From Roseomonas marmotae (GTDB lineage Bacteria; Pseudomonadota; Alphaproteobacteria; Acetobacterales; Acetobacteraceae), in assembly GCF_017654485.1 (NCBI RefSeq), contig NZ_CP061091.1:3044501-3108500 (forward strand): a stretch of DNA of 64,000 nt, given 5' to 3'. Made by a program: the position numbers and the translations under genes. Positions 33,320-42,291 of this stretch are shown here, one piece after another. The notes under the pieces are model-generated. The model had not been told where the DNA came from. It searched no databases and worked only from the letters and a program-made list of their open reading frames with translations. Position 1 is the first letter of the stretch; every line of letters starts with the position of its first letter.

Positions 33320-34319
33320 TCGTTTCGCGTGGCGGCACCTGTCGCTGGCGCTGCTGCTGGTGGCTGCCGCCTGCGGCGACCTGCCGCAGCCCTATCGCGG
33401 CAACCCCGGCGGCGATGCCGCGCGGCTAGCGCTGCCCCCGGCCTATCGCATCGCCGTGCCGCCGCCGACCGAGGTGATGCTGCCGGACGAGGCGACCAAG
33501 GATCTGGCGGAAGCCATGGCCATGGCGCTGCGCGAGGCCGAGGTGCCGGCCAGCGTCACCACCCCGCAGCCGCTGGATCTGAAGCTGAGCATCGTGGTGC
33601 AGCGGGCGGACAACAACCGCAATGCGGTGGTGCCGCGCTACACCCTCTACAATGCCGACGGGGAATCCCTGGCCAGCAATACCGGCGCGCCGGTGCCGCT
33701 GCGGGCCTGGAGCACCGCCGCCCCCGCCGTCTTCAAGCAGCTGGGCGAGCGGGATGCCCCCGGCATCGCCTCGCTGCTGGCGGGGATCGAGGCGGCGCGC
33801 AAGGAAACCCATTCGGAGGCCCTGGCGGGCAAGGGCGTGCCCCGGCTGCGGCTGGTGCCCGTGACCGGCGCACCGGGCGACGGCAACACGGCCCTGACCG
33901 CCCGCATGCAGGAGTTCCTGGCCAAGCGTGGCCTGGTCTCGCAGAACAATGCCGATGGCGCCGACTTCGCCGTCGAGGGTCACGTGAACATGGTGGACGT
34001 GCCCGGCAACCTGCAGCGCGTGGAAGTCCTCTGGACCGTGACGCGACGGGACGGGTACGAGCTGGGCCGGGTGCTGCAGATGAACGAGGTGCCGAAGGGC
34101 AGCCTCAACCGCTTCTGGGCCGATGTGGCCTATGTGGTGGCTGAGGAAGCCTCGGCCGGCATCCGCGACGTGCTCTCCAATGCCGGGGCACCGCCGGGAC
34201 CGCAGCTGGCGGCCGAGCCGCCGCCGCGCGGCAGCGGCCGGCCCCCGGCCACCCCGGCCTCCGCAGCGCCCGCGCCGACGCCCATGCCGGCGGCCCCGGC
34301 GCGGCCGGCGCGGCGCTGA
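33306..34319 (+). CDS. Hypothetical lipoprotein
   Basis: A 337-residue predicted lipoprotein with lipobox VAAACG at about residue 23. The mature part has two similar halves of strand/helix character (one beginning YRIAVPPPTEV, one beginning RLRLVPVTGAPGDG), suggesting an internal duplication, and ends in an Ala/Pro-rich tail of about 40 residues. No family recognised. The start is a TTG at 33306, the only one that keeps the signal peptide, and it overlaps the 23-residue ORF. It is in the lgt-pgeF run. The halves resemble substrate- or nucleotide-binding-like repeats only in general layout. Confidence 0.68.
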   Translation: MPWSDRFAWRHLSLALLLVAAACGDLPQPYRGNPGGDAARLALPPAYRIAVPPPTEVMLPDEATKDLAEAMAMALREAEVPASVTTPQPLDLKLSIVVQRADNNRNAVVPRYTLYNADGESLASNTGAPVPLRAWSTAAPAVFKQLGERDAPGIASLLAGIEAARKETHSEALAGKGVPRLRLVPVTGAPGDGNTALTARMQEFLAKRGLVSQNNADGADFAVEGHVNMVDVPGNLQRVEVLWTVTRRDGYELGRVLQMNEVPKGSLNRFWADVAYVVAEEASAGIRDVLSNAGAPPGPQLAAEPPPRGSGRPPATPASAAPAPTPMPAAPARPARR

Positions 34320-34357
34320 GGCGCCACCTCCGAGACTCCATGGCTGAGGAATCCGTG

Positions 34358-35188
34358 ATGCCCGATACCCCCTCGTCCCGCTGCCTGATCGGCCGCGACA
34401 CCCAGCTCTGCATGTCGCTGGCGGGGCGGCCGGGGAATTTCGGCTCGCGCTTCCACAACCATCTCTATGAGTCGCTGGAACTGGACTTCGTCTACAAGGC
34501 CTTCACCACGCAGGACCTGCGGGCGGCCATTGGCGGCATCCGGGCGCTTGGCATCCGGGGCTGCGGCATTTCCATGCCCTTCAAGGAAGCCTGCATCCCG
34601 CTGCTCGACAGCCTCGCGCCTTCAGCCGAGGCCATCGCCTCGGTCAACACCATCGTCAATGATGGTGGGCACCTGCGCGGCCACAACACCGACTACGCGG
34701 CCATCGCGCCGCTGCTGGCCCGCCACGGCGTGCCGCCGGAGACGCCCTTCGCCGCGCGCGGCAGCGGGGGCATGGCCAAGGCCGTGGTCTCGGCGCTGCG
34801 GGATGCCGGCTTCCGCCAGGGCACCGTCATCGCCCGCAACGAGGCCGCCGGACGGCGGCTGGCGGAATCCTGCGGCTATCGCTGGCAGGCGGAGGTGACA
34901 GGCGCGCCGCTGCTGTTGAACATCACCCCCATCGGCATGGCGGGCGGGCCGGAGGCCGGGGAGCTGGCCTTCCCGGAGGAGGTGATCGCCGGGGCCCGCT
35001 TCGTCTTCGACGTGGTGGCCCTGCCGGCCGAGACGCCGCTGATCCGCCACGCCCGTGCGCTCGGCAAGACCGTGATCACCGGGGCGGAGGTCGCGGTGTT
35101 GCAGGCGCTGGAGCAGTTCATCCTCTATACCGGCGTCACGCCGGGCACGGAGCAGGTGGAGGCGGCGGCGCGCTTCGCCCGTGGCTGA
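34358..35188 (+). CDS. Shikimate 5-dehydrogenase-like protein (SdhL / HI0607 type)
   Basis: A 276-residue NADP-dependent oxidoreductase of the AroE superfamily. It has the catalytic Lys in SMPFKE, the NTIVN and NTDY substrate-site blocks, and the Gly-rich GSGGMAKAV dinucleotide loop. The opening FGSRFHNHLYESLELDFVYK and the SMPFKE form match the HI0607-like branch, which reduces dehydroshikimate poorly and whose true role is unclear, rather than the housekeeping AroE. ATG 34358 has GAGGAA 6 bases upstream. An ATG at 34340 is possible. It follows the lipoprotein gene on the same strand. Confidence 0.82.
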   Translation: MPDTPSSRCLIGRDTQLCMSLAGRPGNFGSRFHNHLYESLELDFVYKAFTTQDLRAAIGGIRALGIRGCGISMPFKEACIPLLDSLAPSAEAIASVNTIVNDGGHLRGHNTDYAAIAPLLARHGVPPETPFAARGSGGMAKAVVSALRDAGFRQGTVIARNEAAGRRLAESCGYRWQAEVTGAPLLLNITPIGMAGGPEAGELAFPEEVIAGARFVFDVVALPAETPLIRHARALGKTVITGAEVAVLQALEQFILYTGVTPGTEQVEAAARFARG

Positions 35189-35221
35189 GGGCGCCGGGCC
35201 CCGCTCCGGATAGCGTGATTT

Positions 35222-35236
35222 GCATATCGTATATGC
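35222..35236. promoter_or_regulatory. AT-rich palindrome upstream of prs
   Basis: GCATAT-CGT-ATATGC is a perfect inverted repeat with 6-base arms in an otherwise G+C-rich gap, 112 bases before the prs start and 34 bases after the previous stop codon. It also contains a TATATG that could serve as a -10, but no -35 is evident. Its position suits an operator or promoter for prs. Confidence 0.4.
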
Positions 35237-35347
35237 GGGGCGCCGTTGCACGATGGACATCAGAACGTCACGTTGCTACCACGCGCCCCGTCCCTCGCCG
35301 GGTCGGCTTCCCGCCGGCCGGACCTGCTGGCCGGAGAAGCTTCCCGG

Positions 35348-36280
35348 ATGAAGATCATCGCCTGCAATAGCAATCGCCCTCTTGCCGAGGCGGTCGCTGC
35401 CGCATTGAACCTGCCTCTAACCCAGGCTTCTGTCCGCCGCTTCGCCGACATGGAGATCTTCGTGGAGATCCACGAGAATGTCCGCGGCGAGGATGTGTTC
35501 GTCATCCAGTCGACGAGCTATCCGGCGAATGACAACCTGATGGAACTGCTGATCATGCTGGATGCGCTGCGCCGGGGTTCCGCGCGCCGCATCACGGCCG
35601 TGATCCCCTATTTCGGCTATGCGCGGCAGGACCGTAAGTCCGGCCCCCGCACGCCCATCAGCGCCAAGCTGGTGGCCAACCTCATCACCGAGGCCGGCGC
35701 CGACCGCGTGCTGACGCTGGACCTGCATGCCGGGCAGATCCAGGGCTTCTTCGACATCCCCGTCGACAACCTCTTCGCGGCCCCTCTCTTCGCCCGGGAC
35801 ATCCTCGAGCGTTACAAGGGCCGCGACCTGATGGTCGTCTCCCCGGACGTAGGCGGCGTGGTGCGCGCCCGTGCCATCGCGGCGCGCCTGCATACCGACC
35901 TCGCCATCATCGACAAGCGCCGCCCCCGCGCCGGCGTCTCCGAGGTGATGAACGTCATCGGTGACGTGGAAGGCCGCGACTGCATCCTGGTGGACGACAT
36001 CGTCGATTCCGGCGGCACGCTCTGCAACGCGGCCGAGGCGCTGCTCAAAAACGGCGCCCGCTCCGCTTCCGTCTATGTCACGCATGGCGTCTTCTCCGGC
36101 GGCGCCGTGGCCCGCATCGGCGCCGCGCCGATCGAGCAGATGGTGGTCACGGACAGCATCCAGGCCACCGAGGCCGTGCGCGTCTCCTCCAACATCCGCC
36201 AGCTGACCATCGCGCCGCTGCTGGCCGAGGCGATGCGCCGCATCTCCGAGGAAAGCTCGGTCTCCACCCTGTTCAACTGA
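35348..36280 (+). CDS. prs: Ribose-phosphate pyrophosphokinase
   Basis: Makes PRPP from ribose 5-phosphate and ATP for nucleotides, His and Trp. At 310 residues it is full length. The catalytic flexible loop [15 protein letters not shown], the [12 protein letters not shown] block, and the PRPP-binding loop [14 protein letters not shown] are all present. ATG 35348 fits the family ([13 protein letters not shown]) and has GGAGAA about 10 bases upstream. The next gene overlaps the stop by one base (TGATG). Confidence 0.96.
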   Translation: MKIIACNSNRPLAEAVAAALNLPLTQASVRRFADMEIFVEIHENVRGEDVFVIQSTSYPANDNLMELLIMLDALRRGSARRITAVIPYFGYARQDRKSGPRTPISAKLVANLITEAGADRVLTLDLHAGQIQGFFDIPVDNLFAAPLFARDILERYKGRDLMVVSPDVGGVVRARAIAARLHTDLAIIDKRRPRAGVSEVMNVIGDVEGRDCILVDDIVDSGGTLCNAAEALLKNGARSASVYVTHGVFSGGAVARIGAAPIEQMVVTDSIQATEAVRVSSNIRQLTIAPLLAEAMRRISEESSVSTLFN

Positions 36281-36762
36281 TGCAGGGCCTCACGATCCGC
36301 GAGGCGGCGCCCTCGGACCGTGAGGCGCTGATCGACCTCTTCGGCCTCCTCAACGGCTTCGAGGGGGCCATCGCCGGCGACCGCGCCCTGGGGCGCGGTG
36401 CCGCCGAGGCCTCGCTGGACCATTCCGACCGCCGCGTCACCGAATCGGACGGCCACCGGCTGGTGGCGCTGCATGACGGCGCCGTGCTCGGCCTCCTCTT
36501 CCTCGCCTTCCCCCGCCAGCCGCCCTATGTGCGGGAAGCCCTGCGCCCGCATGGCTTCGTCACGGAACTGGTGGTGCGACCGGAAGCGCGCGGCACCGGC
36601 ATCGGCCGCACCCTGCTGGCGGAGGCGGAGCGCCTGACCCGCGCCCGCGGCCTGAACCGGCTGATGCTCGGCGTGCTGGCGGGCAATGAGCGGGCTGAGC
36701 GCACCTACCGCCAGGCCGGCTTCGCGCCCTATGCGCTGGAGATGCTGAAGCGGCTGGACTGA
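36280..36762 (+). CDS. GNAT-family N-acetyltransferase
   Basis: A 160-residue GNAT protein. The acetyl-CoA pyrophosphate loop ARGTGIG lies in VVRPEARGTGIGRTLL near residues 103-118, with the C-terminal NERAERTYRQAGF block. The substrate is not readable. Its ATG overlaps the prs stop codon, so it is co-translated with prs. Confidence 0.85.
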   Translation: MQGLTIREAAPSDREALIDLFGLLNGFEGAIAGDRALGRGAAEASLDHSDRRVTESDGHRLVALHDGAVLGLLFLAFPRQPPYVREALRPHGFVTELVVRPEARGTGIGRTLLAEAERLTRARGLNRLMLGVLAGNERAERTYRQAGFAPYALEMLKRLD

Positions 36763-36832
36763 CCCCCTTGCGGCCCGGCCCGGCCCCGCCGATGCTCGGC
36801 GGCAGTCACCGGTCACTCCTGAGGGGATTCCC

Positions 36833-37456
36833 ATGAAGCTCTACTACTCGCCCGGCGCCTGTTCGGTCGGCATCCATGTCATTCTGGAGGAGACCGGCAA
36901 GCCCTACGAGCTGGAGCTGGTCTCGCTGAAGGACCAGGCGCAGAACACGCCGGAATTCCGCGCCGTGAATCCCAAGGGCAAGGTGCCGGTGCTGGTGCGC
37001 GACACTGGCGCGCCGCTGACCGAGTTCACCGCCATCGCCTTCTATCTCGGCGCCAGGTTCCCCGAGGCCAAGCTGCTGCCGGCGGAGCTGGAGGCGCAGG
37101 CGGATACCCTGTCCTTCGTCGACTATATCGCCGGCACCGTGCATCCGCAGGCCTTCACCCGCCAGTTCCGCGCCAGCCGCTTCACCCCCAACCCCGCCGA
37201 TGAGCCCAAGGTGGTCGAGCAGGGCAAGGCCCTGGCCGCCGAGTATCTCGGCCTGATCGACCAGAACTGGAAGGGCGAGACCTGGGTGATGCCGCAGGGC
37301 TACAGCATTGCCGATGCCTCGCTGTTCTTCGTGGAATACTGGGCCGTGAAGCGCGTGGGCATGCCAGTGCCGGCGCGGATCGAGGCGCATCTGAAGGCGA
37401 TGCTGGAGCGCCCGGCGGTGCAGCGCGCCCTGACGGCCTCCGGCATGGCGGCATGA
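36833..37456 (+). CDS. Glutathione S-transferase family protein
   Basis: A 207-residue GST with the thioredoxin-like N-terminal domain (KLYYSPGACSVGIHVILEE) and an all-helical C-terminal domain. The NPKGKVPVL block with the cis-Pro is clear. The residue near 10 is Cys within SPGACS, as in beta-class bacterial GSTs, where the Cys replaces the Tyr/Ser of other classes. AGGGG lies 6 bases before the ATG. The downstream phosphatase gene overlaps by 4 bases. Confidence 0.9.
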   Translation: MKLYYSPGACSVGIHVILEETGKPYELELVSLKDQAQNTPEFRAVNPKGKVPVLVRDTGAPLTEFTAIAFYLGARFPEAKLLPAELEAQADTLSFVDYIAGTVHPQAFTRQFRASRFTPNPADEPKVVEQGKALAAEYLGLIDQNWKGETWVMPQGYSIADASLFFVEYWAVKRVGMPVPARIEAHLKAMLERPAVQRALTASGMAA

Positions 37457-38049
37457 ACCTGGAGGCACCGCGCCCGGTTCCCTTCTGGTTCCTGCGCCAC
37501 GGCGAGACGGACTGGAACGCGCGCGGCCTCAGCCAGGGCAATGTGGACATCCCGCTGAACACGGTGGGATGGGCACAGGCGGAACGCGCCGCCGATGCCC
37601 TGCTGGAGGCCGCGACAGGTCCGCGTTCCATCGCCACCATCGTCGCCTCCCCGCTCTCCCGCGCCCGCGACACGGCCGATGTCGTCGCGGCCCGGCTGGG
37701 GCTGCCGGTGGAGATCGACGAGGGCCTGCGTGAAGTCTCCTTCGGCGTGCAGGAAGGCCAGGAGATGGGCGGCTGGTTCGATGAATGGGTCGAAGGCAGC
37801 CTGACCCCCGAGGGCGGCGAGAGCTTCGCGCAGTTGCGCGTCCGCACCGTCGCCGCCCTGAACCGTGCCCTGGCCCGGCCCGGGCCGGTGCTGGTGGTGG
37901 CGCATGGCGCGCTGTGGCGCGCCTTCCGCTCCGTGGCCGGGCTGCCGGCCAATGTCCGCACGCCCAACGCCCTGCCGCTCTGGGTCACGCCTCCCGCGCC
38001 CGGTGAGACCGCCTGGCAGTTCGAGCCCGCGGAACTTCCGCCGCTCTAG
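37453..38049 (+). CDS. Histidine phosphatase family protein
   Basis: A 198-residue enzyme of the phosphoglycerate mutase-like superfamily. The phospho-His sits in FLRHGETDWN at residues 13-22, the second His in VVAHGALWR near 153, and Arg in SPLSRARDTA. The substrate is unknown: a cofactor-dependent mutase is unlikely given the length, and a small-molecule phosphatase fits better. It overlaps the GST gene by 4 bases and converges on the iron permease gene with a 4-base overlap. Confidence 0.85.
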   Translation: MNLEAPRPVPFWFLRHGETDWNARGLSQGNVDIPLNTVGWAQAERAADALLEAATGPRSIATIVASPLSRARDTADVVAARLGLPVEIDEGLREVSFGVQEGQEMGGWFDEWVEGSLTPEGGESFAQLRVRTVAALNRALARPGPVLVVAHGALWRAFRSVAGLPANVRTPNALPLWVTPPAPGETAWQFEPAELPPL

Positions 38050-39755
38050 ATCAGTTCCCGGTCGGGTGCCATCACCCGGCCGGGTGACGATGCCCGTCGG
38101 AACAAGGGGCTTTCCTGGATCCGGGACTTGCCCGCCGGTGGCAGCAATCTGCGCAGGCCGCCGGCGCCCAGCAGCACGATGGGCGCCAGCCCCACCACCA
38201 CCAGGGCCAGGGCCGCCACGGCGCCTTCCTCATAGGTGCCGCGCGAGGCCTCGGCATAGAGCGCGGTGGCCAGGGTCTCGGTGTTCAGCGGCCGCAGCAG
38301 AAGCGTGGCCGGCAGCTCCTTCATGGCATCCAGGAATGTCAGCAGCGCGGCGGCGGACAGCGCCGGCAGCAGCAGCGGCAGATGCACGCGCCAGAGCAAC
38401 CGGCCGGACGCGGCGCCCATGGATTCGGCGGACCAGTCCACCTCCCGCCGGATGCGGGCATAGGCGGCATCCAGCCCGCCGGCCGGAATGGCCAGGAAAC
38501 GGATGACATAAGCCGCCACCACCGCGGCCACGCTGCCCGAGAGCGCCATCGGCGCCCAGGGGCCCAGCAGGCCCAGAACCTCGTCCATCCAACCGAAAGC
38601 GATGATCAGCCCCACCGCCGCCACGCCACCCGGCAGGGCATAGCCCAGCATGCCCAGCTTCAGCAGCATCGCCCCCGGCCCGAGGCGGCGGCGGGAGGGG
38701 CTGTCCCGCCGTGCGCCGAAGGCCAGCGGCAGCGCGGCGGCCAGGGCCAGCAGGGTGGCCATGGCGGCCAGCATCGCGCTGTTGCCGATCCAGCGCGGCA
38801 GTTCCGGCGGCAGGCCGAATTCCGCCACGCGCGTCCAGGCCGCCCAGAGCAGGTAGCCGGCCGGCACCACGAAGCCCAGCAGCACCGGCAGCGCGCAGGC
38901 CAGCGTGGCGGCGAGGCCCGGCAGCAACGGCAGCGCCTGGCGTTCCGGCGGCTCGGGGCGGGTGGTCGCGTGCCCCTCCCGCGCCCGGCCCCAACGCTCC
39001 AGCGCCACCACCCCGGCCACCAGGGCCAGCAGCACCAATGCGATCTGCGCCGCGCCTTCGAGGGAGGAGCGGGTGATCCAGGTGACATAGACCGAGACGG
39101 TCAGGGTGCGTACGCCCAGGAATTCGGCGGCGCCGACATCGTTCAGCGCCTCCATCAGCGCCAGCGCGGCACCGGCGGCCACCGCGGGCCGCGCCATGGG
39201 CAGGCCGATACGGCGGAAGAGCAGCATCCCGCCCGCGCCCGAGGCGCGCCCTGCCCGCAGCACCTCGCTGCCCTGGGTGCGGAAGGCGGCACGGGCCGCC
39301 AGATAGACATAGGGATAGAGCACCATCCCCATCACCAGGATGCAGCCGCCGAGGGAGCGGATCTCCGGCAACGGGATGGCGCGGGGGTCGGTCAGGCCCA
39401 GCAGGTGCCGCAGCCGGATCTGCACGGGGCCGGCGGGGTGCAGCACATCCAGCCAAGCATAGGCGGCGACATAACCTGGCAGCGCCAGCGGCAGCACCAG
39501 CGCGGCCGAGAGCAGCCGGCGCCCGGGAAAGCGGTAGCAGGCCGTCAGCCAGGCGGTGCCCGTGCCGACCAGCACCACCAGCGCCCCCACCCCCGCCAAC
39601 AGCAGCAGTGTCTCGGCCAGCGCCTGCGGCAGCACGAAGCGCATGAGGTGCGGCCAGAGGTCGCCAGAGCCCGCCCAGGCCGCCGCCGCCAGGGCCAGGA
39701 CAGGCAGGGCCACCGGGGCCGCCGCCAGGGCGGCCGCCAGCCGGATAGCCTTCAT
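38046..39755 (-). CDS. Iron(III)-type ABC transporter permease (FbpB/AfuB-like)
   Basis: A 569-residue inner-membrane permease made of two fused homologous halves, each with a six-segment BPD-transport domain, about twelve segments in total. The EAA-type loop occurs once in each half (ASGAGGMLLFRRIGLPMARP near residue 190 and a second, MGAASGRLLWRVHLPLLLP, near 470). Fused permeases of this size belong to the Fbp/Afu/Sfu iron-uptake group. It is 19 bases after the binding-protein gene on the same strand. The ATPase subunit is not in the window. Confidence 0.85.
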   Translation of the reverse strand: MKAIRLAAALAAAPVALPVLALAAAAWAGSGDLWPHLMRFVLPQALAETLLLLAGVGALVVLVGTGTAWLTACYRFPGRRLLSAALVLPLALPGYVAAYAWLDVLHPAGPVQIRLRHLLGLTDPRAIPLPEIRSLGGCILVMGMVLYPYVYLAARAAFRTQGSEVLRAGRASGAGGMLLFRRIGLPMARPAVAAGAALALMEALNDVGAAEFLGVRTLTVSVYVTWITRSSLEGAAQIALVLLALVAGVVALERWGRAREGHATTRPEPPERQALPLLPGLAATLACALPVLLGFVVPAGYLLWAAWTRVAEFGLPPELPRWIGNSAMLAAMATLLALAAALPLAFGARRDSPSRRRLGPGAMLLKLGMLGYALPGGVAAVGLIIAFGWMDEVLGLLGPWAPMALSGSVAAVVAAYVIRFLAIPAGGLDAAYARIRREVDWSAESMGAASGRLLWRVHLPLLLPALSAAALLTFLDAMKELPATLLLRPLNTETLATALYAEASRGTYEEGAVAALALVVVGLAPIVLLGAGGLRRLLPPAGKSRIQESPLFRRASSPGRVMAPDRELI

Positions 39756-39774
39756 GGAAGTTCAGCCGGGCGCG

Positions 39775-40794
39775 TCAGCGGTCGAAGCCGACCTCGTCGA
39801 GGATCTGGCTGGCGCGGGCGCGCCGGGCGGCGATCTCCGGCAGCGAGATGGCACCGACCTTCAGCGTGCCGAAGCCGGCGACGATCGGGTGCAGCGGGGC
39901 ATCGGCGCGCACGGGATATTCGAAGTTCGCCTCGGCATAGAGTGCCTGGGCCTCGGGCGAGGCGAGGAACTCCAGCAGCTTCACCGCTTCCTCGCGGTTC
40001 GGCGCGTGGCGGGCCACGACAGCGCCGGAGACATTCACCATGGCACCGTCATTCGGCAGCACGACGCGGATGGCCTGCCCCCAGCTGCGCTGCTCCTCCC
40101 CACCTTTGCCGGAAAGCATGAGGCCCTGGTAGTAGGTATTCGCCAGGCCGACATCGCAGATGCCCGCGCGGATGTCGCGCGCCACCTCGCGGTCGCCGCC
40201 ACCGGGGCGGCGGGCCAGGTTGCCCTTCAGCTTCGTCAGGTAGTCGCGCAGCCAGGCCTCGTCATGCTCGACCAGCAAGGCCGAGAAGAGCGCGGTATTG
40301 TAGGGATGCTGGCCGGAGCGGATGCAGACCTTCCCCTTGAAGCGCGGATCGGCCAGATCCTCATAGGCCAGCTTCGCGCCCTCGGCCTCCGGCACGCGCT
40401 CACGCGAGACATAGATGGCACGGGCGCGGGTGGAGAGCGCGAACCAGCGCCCATCCTCGCCGCGCAGGCCGGCGGGGATGGCGGCTTCCAACACCTCTGA
40501 CTTCACGGGCTGGGAGAGGTTGCGGTCCACCAGGTCCATCAGGTTGCCGATATCGACGACCATGGCGACATCGGCCGGGGAGCGCGTGCCCTCCGCGGCC
40601 AAGCGCTCGGCAAGCCCGCCCTGCACAAAAACCGTGTTGACGGTCGTGCCGGTCTTCTGGGTGAAGCGATCCAGCAGCGGCCGGATCAGCCCGGGCTCCC
40701 GTGTGGTATAGAGATTGACTTCCGCCGCCTGCGCGAGTTGCGCGCCCAGTAGCAGGGACAAGGCCCCGATCGTGGCACCGAGCCGATGCAGCAT
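39775..40794 (-). CDS. Iron(III)-type ABC transporter substrate-binding protein (FbpA/AfuA-like)
   Basis: A 339-residue periplasmic protein with a Sec signal peptide (AQAA cleavage near residue 23), then the class II binding fold beginning EVNLYTTREPGLI, the usual opening of iron-binding FutA/FbpA proteins. Conserved blocks VVDIGNLMDLV and the Tyr-rich GLANTYYQGLM are present. The adjacent Tyr pair is typical of the Fe3+ site. ATG 40794 has GGGAGG 5 bases upstream. A strong promoter-like element lies at 40842-40870. Confidence 0.88.
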   Translation of the reverse strand: MLHRLGATIGALSLLLGAQLAQAAEVNLYTTREPGLIRPLLDRFTQKTGTTVNTVFVQGGLAERLAAEGTRSPADVAMVVDIGNLMDLVDRNLSQPVKSEVLEAAIPAGLRGEDGRWFALSTRARAIYVSRERVPEAEGAKLAYEDLADPRFKGKVCIRSGQHPYNTALFSALLVEHDEAWLRDYLTKLKGNLARRPGGGDREVARDIRAGICDVGLANTYYQGLMLSGKGGEEQRSWGQAIRVVLPNDGAMVNVSGAVVARHAPNREEAVKLLEFLASPEAQALYAEANFEYPVRADAPLHPIVAGFGTLKVGAISLPEIAARRARASQILDEVGFDR

Positions 40795-40841
40795 GGAGAC
40801 CTCCCGCCAGGGTTTGCGCGGACGAAGATGAACCTCCAGCA

Positions 40842-40870
40842 ATATTCCCATAATTGCGAATGCGTGTCAA
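40842..40870 (-). promoter_or_regulatory. Promoter and possible iron-responsive operator of the iron transport genes
   Basis: On the minus strand a perfect -35, TTGACA (40870-40865), and GAATAT (40847-40842) as a -10 are separated by 17 bases. The spacer and -10 form an AT-rich imperfect palindrome (GCAAT...ATTGC on the plus strand, 40839-40857). This resembles a Fur- or Irr-type operator overlapping the promoter, but the match to either consensus is incomplete. Confidence 0.5.
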
Positions 40871-41049
40871 TTACGCCAGGGCCGGACAAGCGCGGGATTG
40901 AACAGGCCCACCATTCTTGCTAAGGCCCGCCCGCGCGCTGGCACCCCTGGAGGCCGGCGCGATCGTCTTTGGGCATCCCGCCCCTGGGCGTTAGGCATGG
41001 CGCCCCGGCTGGCCCGGTGTGGCGCCTCTGATGAGCGGAGCACGGAATT

Positions 41050-41697
41050 ATGGTCCAAACCATCCGGATCGAGGCCGAGCCGCGCGAGTTGGCCGGTAAG
41101 GGGGCGGCGCGCGCGACACGGAAGCAGGGCCTGGTCCCTGCGGTCATCTACGGCGCGAAGGAAGAGGCGGTGCTGATCGCCCTCGACCCGCGGGACGTGA
41201 TGAAGGAAATGCACAAGGGCGGCTGGGCGTCGCACCTCTATGAGGTGGCGGTGAAGAACGGCCCGACGGTCCGCACCCTGATGCGCGACGTGCAGTTCCA
41301 CCCGCTGAAGGACACGCCGATGCACGTGGACTTCCAGCGCCTGGCCCCGGGTCAGCTGATCCGCGTGAAGGTGCCGGTGGTGTTCACGGGCGAAGAGACC
41401 AACCCCGGCATCAAGGAAGGCGGCGTGGTCAATGCCGTGCACCGTGAGCTGGAAGTGCTCTGCGATCCCGACCAGGTGCCCGAGAACTTCGTGGTCGAGC
41501 TGGGCGAGCACGGCATCGGTCACTCCTTCCACTGGGATGACGTGAAGGACAAGGCCGGCGCCAAGGCGGTGCAGGCCGGCAACTTCGTCCTGGCCTCCAT
41601 CGCCCCGCCGAAGGTGGTCGAGGAAGAGGTGATCGTCGCCCCCGTGGCCGCGCCTGCCGCGCCCGCCAAGGGCAAGGCCGCCAAGGGCAAGAAGTAA
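41050..41697 (+). CDS. rplY: 50S ribosomal protein L25 (general stress protein Ctc form)
   Basis: Binds 5S rRNA in the large subunit. It is 215 residues, the long Ctc/TL5 form. The N-terminal L25 barrel begins after ATRKQGLVPAVIYG, the C-terminal TL5 domain follows, and the tail is an Ala/Lys-rich low-complexity segment. A CGGAG ribosome binding site lies 9 bases before the ATG. The 180-base region upstream to the iron operon promoter shows no other ORF. It leads a plus-strand unit with pth, an unknown gene and ychF, the usual rplY-pth-ychF order. Confidence 0.95.
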   Translation: MVQTIRIEAEPRELAGKGAARATRKQGLVPAVIYGAKEEAVLIALDPRDVMKEMHKGGWASHLYEVAVKNGPTVRTLMRDVQFHPLKDTPMHVDFQRLAPGQLIRVKVPVVFTGEETNPGIKEGGVVNAVHRELEVLCDPDQVPENFVVELGEHGIGHSFHWDDVKDKAGAKAVQAGNFVLASIAPPKVVEEEVIVAPVAAPAAPAKGKAAKGKK

Positions 41698-41709
41698 GAA
41701 GCAGGGTTT

Positions 41710-42288
41710 ATGGCGGTGCTGCTCTGGGTCGGTCTCGGCAATCCGGAGCCGGGCCAGGCGCGGCACCGGCATAATATCGGCTTCATGGCGCTCGACGCCA
41801 TCGCGCGCCGCCACGGCTTCTCGCCGTGGCGGAGCCGTTTCAAAGGCCTGGTGGCCGAGGGGATGGTGGGCGGCGTCAAGGTCCTGGCCCTGAAGCCGCA
41901 GACTTATATGAATCTCTCCGGCGAGTCCGTGCAGCCCGCGGCAGCGTTCCACAAGATCGCGCCCGAGCAGATCACCGCCTTCCATGATGAGCTGGACCTC
42001 GCCCCCGGCAAGATCCGCATCAAGCGTGGCGGGGGTGCCGCCGGGCATAACGGGCTGCGGGACATGGACCGCAAGCTCGGCACGCCGGAATACTGGCGGG
42101 TGCGCCTGGGGATCGGGCATCCCGGGATGAAGGAGAAGGTCACCGGTCATGTGCTGGGGAATTTCGCCAAGGTCGATACCTGGCTGGAACCCCTGCTGGA
42201 CGCGGTGGCCGATGCTGCGCCATTGCTGGCCAAGGGAGAGCGGGAAGCCTTCATGACCCGCGTTGCCCTGCTGACACAGGAGAGCTGA
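41710..42288 (+). CDS. pth: Peptidyl-tRNA hydrolase
   Basis: Frees peptides from dropped-off peptidyl-tRNA. It is 192 residues and has the family signature beginning [17 protein letters not shown], with the catalytic His in the RHNIGF region. The Asn/Asp of YMNLSG and HDELD follow. It starts 12 bases after rplY and ends 3 bases before the next gene. Confidence 0.95.
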   Translation: MAVLLWVGLGNPEPGQARHRHNIGFMALDAIARRHGFSPWRSRFKGLVAEGMVGGVKVLALKPQTYMNLSGESVQPAAAFHKIAPEQITAFHDELDLAPGKIRIKRGGGAAGHNGLRDMDRKLGTPEYWRVRLGIGHPGMKEKVTGHVLGNFAKVDTWLEPLLDAVADAAPLLAKGEREAFMTRVALLTQES

Positions 42289-42291
42289 GAG

